A stretch of 64,000 nt of DNA from Clavelina lepadiformis (Eukaryota > Chordata > Ascidiacea > Aplousobranchia > Clavelinidae). Positions 40,868 to 51,900 of this stretch are shown here, piece after piece (position 1 is the first letter of the stretch; each line of letters begins with the position of its first letter). The position numbers were made by a program, and so were the translations under genes. A model generated the notes under the pieces. It did no database searches. It was given only the letters and a program-made list of their open reading frames with translations, and was not told the DNA's origin. Where the stretch lies: positions 12,569,856 through 12,633,855 of the forward strand of contig NC_135246.1 in assembly GCF_947623445.1 (NCBI RefSeq), given 5' to 3'.

Positions 40868-43800
40868 ATGAAGATTGGGATTGCAATTTTAGCTGTTTTT
40901 CACATCAACCTGGCGGTCGGGGTAAGCAGAATAAACATAGAAAGTCGCAAGTTGTTAACTGGTGATGGATAGTTTTAGTCCTGTATCTATTAAGTTGCGG
41001 AGTGCCGTGATTTTTCAATTTATGTTATTCATACCAGAATTTAGAAAATGGTCCTACGTTTGAGCTCATTAGTAACCTATTATACGGAAAGGAAACTATT
41101 TTATTGAAACGTTTGCATTGCGTGTTTTTACCAACTGTATCAATTTCGTAATGTGATTAAATTCGAGTTTTTACCAAATTATACTGCAGTTTTAACTATT
41201 AAGTAATTTTCCAACACCGAGCAGAATTTGTTAACTTTGAATAAGTTATAAATTAATATTTCGCATTTGTTATAATTAAACTCTAAATTGTTGTAAATAT
41301 TCAATACTTAAAAAGAAGGTTATTTTTGCAAAACACGTATAATTTGTTTGTATATATAGATACACGTACTGTTATTTGCATTAGAAAAGGCAAAGCGATT
41401 AGAAAAAAATTTTAAACAAAATACTTGTAAAACTTTATGCGCAAAAAATACCAATTAAACGATATACTGGAATCTGCAATAGAGAATCTGCGCTCAGCTG
41501 CAACTTTCTGCCATCAAACATTTTGAACAACTTGTTGCTCATCTAATCATATGACTGGTCAATTAGGGACGTGCCGCGTGATGTATACGTTAATAATCCT
41601 CTTATGTCTGAATGGATCGGTATAGTAATAACTACGCCCTTTTCTACAACTTTTTAAGACCGATGTATTGAGGATGTAAAAAATTGGCTATTTAATTATA
41701 AACTGATGTGTATTATATACAACTGTCATAATTAATTATAACTGTATGCGTTATGTTCAAACTGAATTTCCGTAACAAAGAATAGGCAAAGCTACTAGTG
41801 ACATATTGTACTTTGTTTTAACACGTCTCAGAGCAAAATACTAAAATGTATTTTAACGCAAGCTCAAGCTCAAAACCAAAACATAATCAGCAAGATTAAC
41901 GACGTTACGTTTGCTAATCCAACGATCCACCAAATTGTCCGGAAGCGCAATGCAGAATTTGTTAATATTTTCAAGCATGTTGGGCGTTAAAGGCGTTTGA
42001 ACGAGTTTTGTGCTGGCACACCTTAACCGCCTTTTCCCTCTGATGTGTCATTGACACTTATGATAAATAGGGCGACTAACATATTGATAGCATCAGCAAA
42101 CCATTAACCGGTAAAACTACGGAAAGTACCCAAACTCATGAAATTGATTGTGCGCGATCCGGTCAAACTTGCCAACACACCCTTTCTTGGTTAGAGCTTG
42201 TAACTGTGAGTGCTGGGTACGAATTTATTCAACACTTCTATTTGAGGTTTAATTGACCACAAACTACTTCGTGATTTTGGCTTCTTTGCAAAATTGTTAT
42301 GACATTTTTCCATCAGTGGTTTGGGCAGACTTCCTTTCCAATTTACGAACCCCGGAGGCCACAATGTGATCTTCTGCTGATAAAACGTAAAAGTGGGTTT
42401 AACCCGGTTATTATTATCGTAATCTAAAACCGCAACGATCAATTCATATACTCGCGGTTAGAACAAGGTCCGTTATGGTATAGCGTAAAATTGTGTTGAT
42501 GACGTCATATGATCTAGACGCCCTTGGCACGGTTTTGGCTAAAATCCTCGAAGGCACAAACAATCTTTTGTGGTTGATAAGACATTGAAGCGACAGAGGT
42601 CGAGGCGAGACCATGTCGAAGTGTATTGTGTTGTTATGGAATTATACTCACACCTTAGATAAGGGCGATGACATAGCTTGACGTATGAACTTATTTAAGT
42701 AAACACATTGTAATCTTTTTAAATCTTTGATATGTCTCCAATTACGTTAGATGGTCAAACGTTAATGATTACAGATAACGTAACACTTTTTTTGTTTCTT
42801 TTTTATATGACCAGATGCCAGCAGTCGGTGAGAACATAACCGAATATCTGATGTCGATATATATGGAAAGCTTGACCGATCGCTACATACCCGATAACAA
42901 AATGGTTCCGCCCATGAACACCACCGTTTCATACATCGCCTTGTCCACCAAAGTAAGCATTTACCAGCATTTAGACTCGACTGCACCATCCTTTATTGCA
43001 GTGGCATTAAGGTGGAATTATTATTTATTTATTTTTTTGAATGAGAAAATGTAAAGTATAAACCCACTTTTTCTGCAGACAAACATTGACTCGAAAAAGC
43101 TCACTCTTTCGTGGGAAACAGCTGAGCAAATCGTGAGTGAAGAAACTTTTTCGTCTTCAACAACGAACAGCAGCAAGAAGCAATTCTTCTTCGGTGGAGA
43201 AAATCGCTGGAGTGATTACGGATGTTGCAGGTTGTTTCCCAGCTTTTGCTCCCACTCTCGCTTTATAATTGGTTTAGTTGCTCGACATGCTATATCAAAA
43301 TAATATATCTCATATACGGTACATGTTCAGATTTCAATTTATATACTAGTAATTGTTCTGTATACAGTCGTGATTTGGTTACTTCAAAGTGTAGTTGTTC
43401 TAGTACATATGAATTTATATATCAGAATTTTAATAGGCAACACTATAGATTTAATATAATCCAATATAATGACCTGCTTAAGGTTAAGTATATGTTTTGA
43501 TTCGAAGCATTTACAGAATAAGAATATGTTGACCTTTTCACAGACGTACGTCGGATAGAAGTGGCGAAGGTCGGCAAGTCAGAGTTCAACTAGTTTCCCG
43601 CTTTCTTAAGTTTCAATCCAGGAGATGCACTTGGAACTTCTGTCAACCAAACAGTGAATAAAACTTTGTTTGTTTAATTGGCTTATACAGCATGACGCAT
43701 TTTAACTTTCTAAACTTCTTACTTCATTGTTTACTAGCTTGCCGCAATTGGTTCTCGATTTGTTCCGAAATAAAGCGACGTCTTCGTGATGTTTGTTTCG

Positions 43801-46800
43801 AACGTTCACAGTACTATGAGTAAGTTGTAAACTATATTGCCCCGTTACAGTGTTTGTCGTTTTAGCGTTTTAAAGGCTTACGGTGTATGGTAACCCGAGC
43901 ATTTTCACAGTTTTATGATGCAGTACTGCGGACCAACTTGCGGTTCGTGCTCAGGATCAGGATCGTCCCCATCCTTTCCTAACCAGGGGGGTCCACCCTA
44001 CCCTAACCGACCTGGAGGATTTTTTCCTAACCAAGGTGGTCTGCCGTTCCCAAACCAACCTGGGCCGTCATTTCCTAACCAAGGAGGCCCATACTACCCA
44101 AACCGGCCTGGAGGATTCTTTCCTAACCAAGGTCCTTCAACCAGGCCACCATTCTTTCCAGCAAGCCGTCCAAGTAAGCAGTATAGTGCTACAATAATAT
44201 ATACCGATTATTTCATACGTATGAGATCCTATGTATGACTGCCCGTTTCTGGGGAGAAAGAGAGTAAATTATCGATATAAACTGGACTAGTGGAGACTTT
44301 TCTTACCTGAAACCTTCATAAAATACTGACATTTCTACTGAACCATTATAATGATTCAATTATAATTCAATATAATTATAATTACAATTAAACCTTAATT
44401 CATGTTCTCATTTTCAACATTACAGCTCCTGAACCTTTGTATCGTGAAGTGAAAGTTTACTTTAGAATGACTCCTTCCTCCAACGCTTTGAGCTATAAGT
44501 ACGTCATTTCCCCCGATAGTCCTCCATCGCCATGGAAACCGGTTTCGGACAGCACAAGCCCAGGCGAGATCACTTCTTTTCATTTGTATACCAGGTAAGA
44601 AATGAAGACTAATGTTTTATGGGGTGCGGATCGTTGAATACCGCAAAAGAATGACTGCCGTTCCAAACAACGAAAAATTCTTCTGAATTAATGGGTATAC
44701 TGTAAATGCCATGCAACCATATTTAAAGCAAGCTTTTTTTGCTTAGGGCCACCAGCGATTATGGGGTTGCAGTACGGTTTTGCAAACTTGGAAAAGGAAG
44801 CAACGAGGTCTGGCAAGTCGTCTACTCGAGCTGTCCACCCGGTATACCAAATTTTTTGATGAGTTTACCAGCATTTATACTCGACCGCATCATCGTTTAT
44901 TGCTGTGGCATATATTGTAATATTAGATGGCACTTTGCAACATTTTGTCGCTTAAAATCTTTTAAGTTCTATACTTCAATGGGTTTGAATTCCGGAAAAC
45001 AATGTATTCAACCATAAATATTAATTGCGGAGAACAATTTAATATACCGTCAGTTTATTTGTCTTTGTCAAGGATGGATGGAAGAATACGTGTTGTACGC
45101 ATCTTCTCTTCCTCGCAACCAGGCCATGTTTGTTTTTGTATCGAACTCTGATGACGGACAGGGTACAGAGATGACCAGACTTCACACCGGCTCTGCTTGC
45201 TGCAATTATTTAAATACAAATTGGTTCTTCTTTGCCCCAGGTAAAGACGCCTTGCATATAATAATCGCTATAGTATAGATCGATCGTTAATTCAACATGA
45301 ATTTACTAACAACAATAACAAGTTACTTCCCAGTAAATGAAAAACCATATTGCCGTTTCAGAAAATTTGGAATTTGAGATTTACTTAAATTTCCTGTAAT
45401 AATTATTTCTCTGCAGATCTCAGTTCATTGCCTCAAACTACACTAGCTCCTCCAAGTACAATGCCTACAGACCTTTTCAATCGTTTTACACCACCCACAG
45501 ACCTTTTCAATCGTTTTACACCACCTGGTTTTGGCGGGTTCCCGTTCCCGACCAGGCCTTCACCAACCAACGGATTCTTCACCCCTCCATATCCGGCTAC
45601 TCAGCCTCCATTCACTCCCTTTCCCAACCAGCCTTCTCCCGGATCAGGAAACCCTCCACCTCAATCAGATTTTGCAAAGGAATGTTTCGACCGCCATAAC
45701 TTTTTTAGGTAATTTCCATGTTTAGGCAGTTATTTCTTGAAAAGAATTAGCTAATAAACACGAAATATTGCTTATGTAATATGCTAACTGCACGCAGTTT
45801 TTTTAAAGTATGCAAAACGTTGTGGATCTCAATTTTACAGGGCTGTCCATAACACGCCTGCACTGCAATGGGATCCTACATTGGCCTCGTTTGCTCAAAA
45901 ATGGGCTAATTTCTTGCTAGCTGCCGCTCCAGATCATCCTAATCAACCACGGCCAGGCACTCGAAGAACTCCTAACTGGCCTCACTCAGAGGTAAAATAT
46001 AACTTTATCAGCACTTGTTTGTCGACTCCAGTTTGCTGTTTATGTAAACAACTAATTTCATGTCTATTTTGGGTATTGCAAAAAAAAAACTTTATCATTG
46101 GTGATTTTTTGAAATTTAAGGGAAAAGGAGTGTATCGCGCCCGTAACGCAGGCGAAAACATAGCCTGGGACAAGTCGACAGATGGAAGTCCAGCATGGGA
46201 ATCGGTGCTTAGATGGTACGCCGAAATATTTGATTACAATAAAAACAATCCGACCAGAAGTTCTTCCGGAAATCCAGTTGGTTAGTTTTGCAGAATAAGA
46301 AACTTTTGTTAAAAGTTTTTAAAAATCAAACGCTGACTTTCACCCACCTGAATATGTATACACATAACTTTTTCCAATCTATACGGTTTACTGAGTTTTT
46401 TGGATATTTACTTGTATACTGTTTATATTTTGCACAGGTCATTATACTCAGATGCTATGGAAGGACACAAAATATCTTGGTTGCGCTAGGGCGGTTGACA
46501 ATTTACAGAGCAACGGAAGATTTACTTTGCAGTCTTCTTACACAGTAGCTCATTACGCTCCTGCTGGAAATATAAGATATCCGACTCCGGATCAAACTAC
46601 GCAAGTTTATAACTCAAACGTGCAGGACCCAAGACAAGGTTTGTAAAACGATATTGTTGTAATTTTTGCTGTATTTAAAATGCCATTGGTAACCTTTTAA
46701 CATAAACGTATACTTCCTTCTATCAGGTACTTGCATGAGTGACAGATGTTCCCGAGAAAACCGGTGCATGGGGTTTGACTCTTCAATTTCCTGCTCATGT

Positions 46801-47132
46801 GGCGCCGCGTAAGTTAAGAAAAATGTTTTTATAATATTCTGCAGAGTTTGTTTTCCAATTTTCTGTTGAACAGACCTTTAACTTGCCGTCTGTTTACGTC
46901 TTTGCTTTAACACTTTTTTTGTTAAATTTTTCAATTCAGTGGTCCTGAGTGCAGATCAAGATCTGGCAACGGAAGCGGCCAAATCAGATGCATGGCTGTT
47001 TGCTCATCTTCAGGGGGATTTAGTGGGTACGGAGGAAGCTATACGCCATTTATTAGCGAGTGTGAAGGAAAGAACTCATGCATTTGTTCGTCTCAACCTG
47101 TCAATGGTATTAGGGGAGCAATATGCACTTAA
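40868..47132 (+). CDS. Secreted ShK-like plus CAP multidomain protein
   Basis: Predicted extracellular protein, 769 aa. Fifteen exons join in frame: 40868-40921, 42815-42952, 43079-43230, 43544-43653, 43738-43819, 43911-44173, 44426-44594, 44747-44841, 45073-45240, 45417-45708, 45841-45991, 46121-46280, 46438-46638, 46727-46808, 46940-47132. Exon 1 is a signal peptide (MKIGIAILAVFHINLAVG). Residues 153-192 hold six Cys ending C-x3-C-x2-C (YCGPTCGSC), like an ShK module. FPNQGG/YPNRPGG repeats follow. Residues about 266-410 form a compact region I do not recognise. A Pro-rich linker leads to a CAP domain (about 500-665) with RHNFFRAVHNTPALQWD, NAGENIAW, GHYTQMLWK and VAHYAPAGN. Two small Cys-rich segments finish the protein. 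CAP and ShK modules occur together in CRISPs, but there the Cys-rich part follows the CAP domain. Possible roles are matrix, mucus or gamete-surface protein. Function is not inferable. Confidence 0.85.
42191..42442 (-). other. Unassigned open frame inside CAP intron 1
   Basis: An 83-codon minus-strand frame with a protein-like composition (TFTFYQQKITLWPPGFVNWK) but no ATG at its start. It could be the last exon of a nested gene or a decayed transposon piece. No matching upstream exon was found. Confidence 0.2.
42960..43007 (+). repeat. 48-bp intronic repeat, copy 1
   Basis: Matches 44864-44911 at 43 of 48 positions (tttaccagcattta...ttattgc-gtggcat). It begins 7 bases into intron 2 of the CAP gene. 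Confidence 0.75.
44864..44911 (+). repeat. 48-bp intronic repeat, copy 2
   Basis: Same-orientation copy of 42960-43007, located 22 bases into intron 8 of the same gene. Confidence 0.75.
45467..45526 (+). repeat. Perfect 30-bp in-frame duplication in CAP exon 10
   Basis: Two identical 30-base units in tandem encode TDLFNRFTPP twice in the Pro-rich linker before the CAP domain. The lack of any difference at silent sites points to a recent event. Confidence 0.9.
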
Positions 47133-47326
47133 TTTGTTCTAGACACGTGCTGTTTGTATTTAAGTGACTGCCATGCGTATAATCTATTTGCTTGTTTCAT
47201 TGTTTGCTTATTTTGATTGTTGCTAACTTTAGCACATGGTCAGCAAGTTCCATTTTGTTTTATTTATCTAACTTTAGCCATATATGCTGAAATGACTGAC
47301 GCATTGTGTTTACTGAATCGTTTCCA

Positions 47327-47332
47327 AATAAA
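47327..47332 (+). other. Poly(A) signal of the CAP-domain gene
   Basis: AATAAA about 195 bases after the stop codon. Confidence 0.55.
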
Positions 47333-48861
47333 GCTGACCCTAACCATGCCCGTAGAGTTGCAGACAGTAGGGTGTAAGGTAGGGTGGGCGGGGTAGGGTG
47401 TAATTGTAGGGCGTTTTCTTCAGCCTCAGCAGTTGTTTTCAAAGCAAAAGCCTTGCACACAATTCAGTTGTAAAGTAACATGTTTAATTTCAGTATAAGA
47501 CGAGCTTTGAGCTCATATAGTAAGAACGATAAACAAACGATTTGACTGTCAGTGGTGATATTTTGCATGTATGACAAAAAAACAGCACAACTTTACAGCC
47601 TGTCCCAATTCCTTATAAATTTCATACGTCGGAACATTACCAGCACCTCAAAAAGCTTAACCAAGTTTCTTTTTATCTGGAGATTACTTGCTTTATGGAT
47701 ATCGTTATGTTTCCAATATTTTAACTCTATGAAGGAATTTGTATAGAATGTATTAAATTTGTTTGTTTGAAATATCTTTGCTTCTTTTTCAGTGTGATAA
47801 GCAAGGTGCAAGGGGCTTAAATCATAAGTAAATGACACTCTAAGCTTCCTATTTGAGCAACATACGTTCCTTTATTTTAAATAGAATAATGCTCATATTC
47901 TCAGTGAAACGGCTTAATTTGATTAGTATATTTGGCATGAGCCGCGAAGCAAAATAACATAGTGGTTGAGACAAATTTCATTTTAGGATGGAGTAATTGT
48001 TTCCGTTTTATTTTAGCATTGAAACTTATAGATATGAAATGCAAGTAAGTCTATTGCAACATCAAGCAAACACTATAAGTAGCCTATATCATTTCAAACC
48101 ATCTTGGTTTCAGCGGCTTGGTACAAAATTCGGGCGCCCTGAACTACTCGAACTACTGCATTGCGTCCATCTTTACCATTAATAAATAAATTTTAATTAA
48201 CACTGCTTTAGCTTTCACATCACTCAAGATTGATCTTCTTTGTTGATGGACCGTATAGTTGTGAGCCGAATTTGGTGTCTTAACAAATTTATTTTCACGT
48301 ATGGCTCCATTCCTGCAGCAGCCACTGCTACAATATACGTGTTTCTTATTGTTATGTAACAACCAAATTTATGATATTGGTCAAGTTAGTAATTACAGTC
48401 CACAGTAGTAAGTAACATGTTGCCGACATTATATAAGGCTTTTTCCGTGCTTAGCCTAATTGTTACTGTGAAATATGACGAAGTTTTGGTGTAAGAAAGG
48501 GTGAGAAAATGTGCGCTAACATTTTTTACAGACCAGGCTTTTAGTCTTGAAAAGAAGAGTTTAGGAAAAATTCTTATCGTTCGAATCTCTTGTGAAAGAA
48601 GTCCTTAAACGGTTTGGACATATATCTAAAAAACGCACTTGCTGTAGCGTTACTATAGTATACAGTAGGTGATTAAAATATTGACAGAAATGATGTAAAT
48701 AGACACATGGGTGTGTAATTGGTTGTTTTACAATCTAACGTAATAGCTCTTTGGAATTAAAATACTTTAGAACCAACACTGTCTACCTTCAAAATGATAG
48801 CTATAATAAAGAATAAACGTTAGATAAATAAAGCACTCCGCATATATGTATTATTATAGGT

Positions 48862-48867
48862 TTTATT
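48862..48867 (-). other. Poly(A) signal of the carboxypeptidase gene
   Basis: AATAAA on the minus strand, about 50 bases after the stop. The context is AAGAAATAAAACC. Confidence 0.6.
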
Positions 48868-48917
48868 TCTTGCATTACATCAATTAAATTGTTTGCAATT
48901 TAGTCATGATAGTTTAA

Positions 48918-51900
48918 TTAACATTGACCATTAACAACGTAATTTGCAATCACTTTAATGCCAGCGAAAGATTCTTCTGATGTTGGTTGAATTTGACTGA
49001 AAAATAAAATTGGATATAAATTGGCACTAAATGAAACCTTACTCATATATTGTATAGAGTAACATATTGTTATCATAAAATACGGCGAAATGAAAAGCAA
49101 TTAATAATCCTTGAATTATGTATATGGACAAGGCCATCTTTATTGTTTCTTTAATCAATTTGTTCAGCCAAAGCAATAAAAGTAACTGTGTTAAGAAAAA
49201 TTACACCTGAATTGAATCGGAGAATCGAATTGAATTATTTCAGTCCTCACTTCCCAAACAGAAAGTTATGAATTTTATGAAAGTTATGAATTAAAGTTAT
49301 TACAGAAAGTTATGAATTTTATGAAAGTTATGAATTAAAGTTATTACAGAAAGTTATGAATTTTATGAACATAAAAACTTTGGAATTCCATTGAATAGAC
49401 GTTTTCGAGGTGATGCCAATATACCACAGATATACTGTAGAAACCTTTTGCAAAACGTATCAATACCGATCACCAACCCACTTCTTCTCCCGATATGGGT
49501 ATACGTTGCGTTTTAAACTGATTTATGCTTACACGTCCTATAAAGCAATATGATATGCCAGCCATTCTGGACATAAGCGAAAATCGTTACGTGTTAGGTC
49601 TTGGGTTGGCGAAATGGAACAAAAAATGTCTAATCGCCGGCGATCACGCGCTAACAAAGGGTGGAGTCGTTGTTGGCCGCTTGGCCAACCCATGCACATT
49701 ATATTGCACGTAACGATTTCACATTTGTCCAGTATAGCTTGCCATAATATGAAGATTTAAATGAGAGTTGCCGGACACTTAAACGTACCTTACACAAGCA
49801 TGGCTGCATCAACGATTTAATCGAATTAACTTAAGAGCTTACTGTTAAGTTTTAAATATAGTCAAACAGTTTTACCCATACTGTCTTGTTTGGGTTAGGT
49901 TCTTGTGAAAGTTAGAGACTTGTTATTCATAATTAACCCAATAATTTGTCACTGAAAATTGATTTGTCACTATTAATAATTTGCCAATTTTCGGCATCGT
50001 TTTAGGTTTGCCTCTTTGAGTGCGTAAAGGCCAATGTAATTGAAGTAATGCATAACATGTCCTTTTGGTGAAGTTAAGTTTACTTTTGAAGATTTGCTCG
50101 TGGATTTAATGAAAGGGAGAAAATTAAACTATGCTCTAAAAACTTTATTTATCAATGCTTGCGTGTAATTAATTATCCAATGCTCAGCAGTAATAATATT
50201 GTTAGGGAGTTTTTAAAGGGATGACTTACATTTTAATCCGAACGCCGGAATAATAATTCAAACTCGGTAATAAAATGTCGTTTAAAACTTCTTTACATTT
50301 TTTCCACTTCATTTAGTGTACTAATTGCCCAAGTAAAAACCAAGACAGGGTATGAAAAATTATATAGACATCTTTATATTTTTAATCTCTTATATATCTT
50401 GTGTGGTGGGTCATTCCGAAGAAGGTATATTCAGATGTTTCATAAAAAAAAAATACGTCTGTGCCTTTTACGTTATCCTTAGTTTATATACCATAATGCT
50501 TATTTAAAGTTAGTATTTTAATAACTTAGATACTGACTTCTCAGGCAGCAAGAACCCATATCGGCCGGTGTCTCTTAATTCAGAAGTGTAAGAGCACCTC
50601 ACACCACCTTCGTCGTACGCCCAGTCAACAGTAATCCCAGATGCAGGATCTGAAAAAAAGAGGTTAAATGCTACTTTTATTCTGATAGTTTAAGGTGTAT
50701 TAACACATACAATTTTTGTTCTTGAGGTTGTGCAGTAATATATCTAAAGTCACCGGCGTTCGTCGACTTACATATTGTAGTACCGACAGGTCCGGCCTGG
50801 TATCGTTTTCCGTGAGTGGCAAATACTGCAGCAGCGCTCTCATCGGCAATTTTACCCTAAACAATACCAGCATTATACAGCACATTATGAGTTAACTTAA
50901 CTTAATGACTAAGACAGTATAACTTGACGTCTAATTAAAAAACTATTTTTAGAGAAAGTTATAATTGTTCTTAAACTTTCTCCCATTGTATTGATCGTAT
51001 GGTGTGGTATGATAATCTTCATCCTTTGTGCAAGTTTCGATCATCAAATATTTCTTATTTAAATTTTTGATGTTTGATATAGTATTGCCCGAACTTATAA
51101 TTGTAAGCCAGGTTTGACCACAACAGGATCAAGAGTCGTCAATGATTTGCCTAAGAGTATTATACAAGGGTATTGGGCCACTGGGTGTCGAACAAGGAAC
51201 CCGAGTTGTATTTATTGCAAGGCAAGCGCTCAAACTACTTGGCTATGCCGAGCCAACAACCATGCAGACAAACCATCCTTCATAAAATTATAATTGCAAA
51301 GTCTTACCAGAAAATCGTTATCAGCTGACAATTTCTCTGTATAGCCATACGGATACATCCAAAGTTCGCTGTACGCGTGCACATCGATATAAGCTTTGGG
51401 CTTTATACTCAAAATAAAGTCTCTTTGCAGCAACGTTTCTTGCTAAAATTTGAAAGAATTTACTAAGTCAACGTTTATAATAATGCAAATGATATGTACA
51501 AATTGATGTGTAGTCTAACTAGTAACCTCAGAAAAGGCTACGGGGCCATGATACGTTGCACTGCACGGACTGTTACTGGAACCTTCTCCTGCAAAAATAA
51601 AAATTAAAACTTAACAAATAAAGAATGCACGTAGGAAAAAAATTATTATCCGGTTATTTTAAATTCGTATGGACACCACAATCAGAAGTTGCACAATTCA
51701 TATATATTATTCAGGCTTACCTCCAAAGTTGGAATCCCAGTTCCTGTTGGGATCGACACCGATGCAAATGCTACCACTGTCACGCAATGATCTTGTTTTT
51801 CTCCACATACGATCCTAAAACACAAAAAAAATTGGTGGATCCACTTTAAAGTAAACAAGACGTTACCATCACAATGGTCAGATGAATTGCTGCCCGATGA

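Larger units (their letters stand above)
47133..48917. other. Convergent intergenic region, CAP gene to carboxypeptidase gene
   Basis: It holds the two 3' ends and no gene I can support. A G-rich patch near 47370-47410 (gggtagggtgggcggggtag) could form a G-quadruplex. Confidence 0.45.

Noticed and set aside
51176..51254. Functional tRNA gene
   Set aside because: A and B boxes are present, but the acceptor stem does not pair and a non-tRNA tail follows. A SINE fits better.
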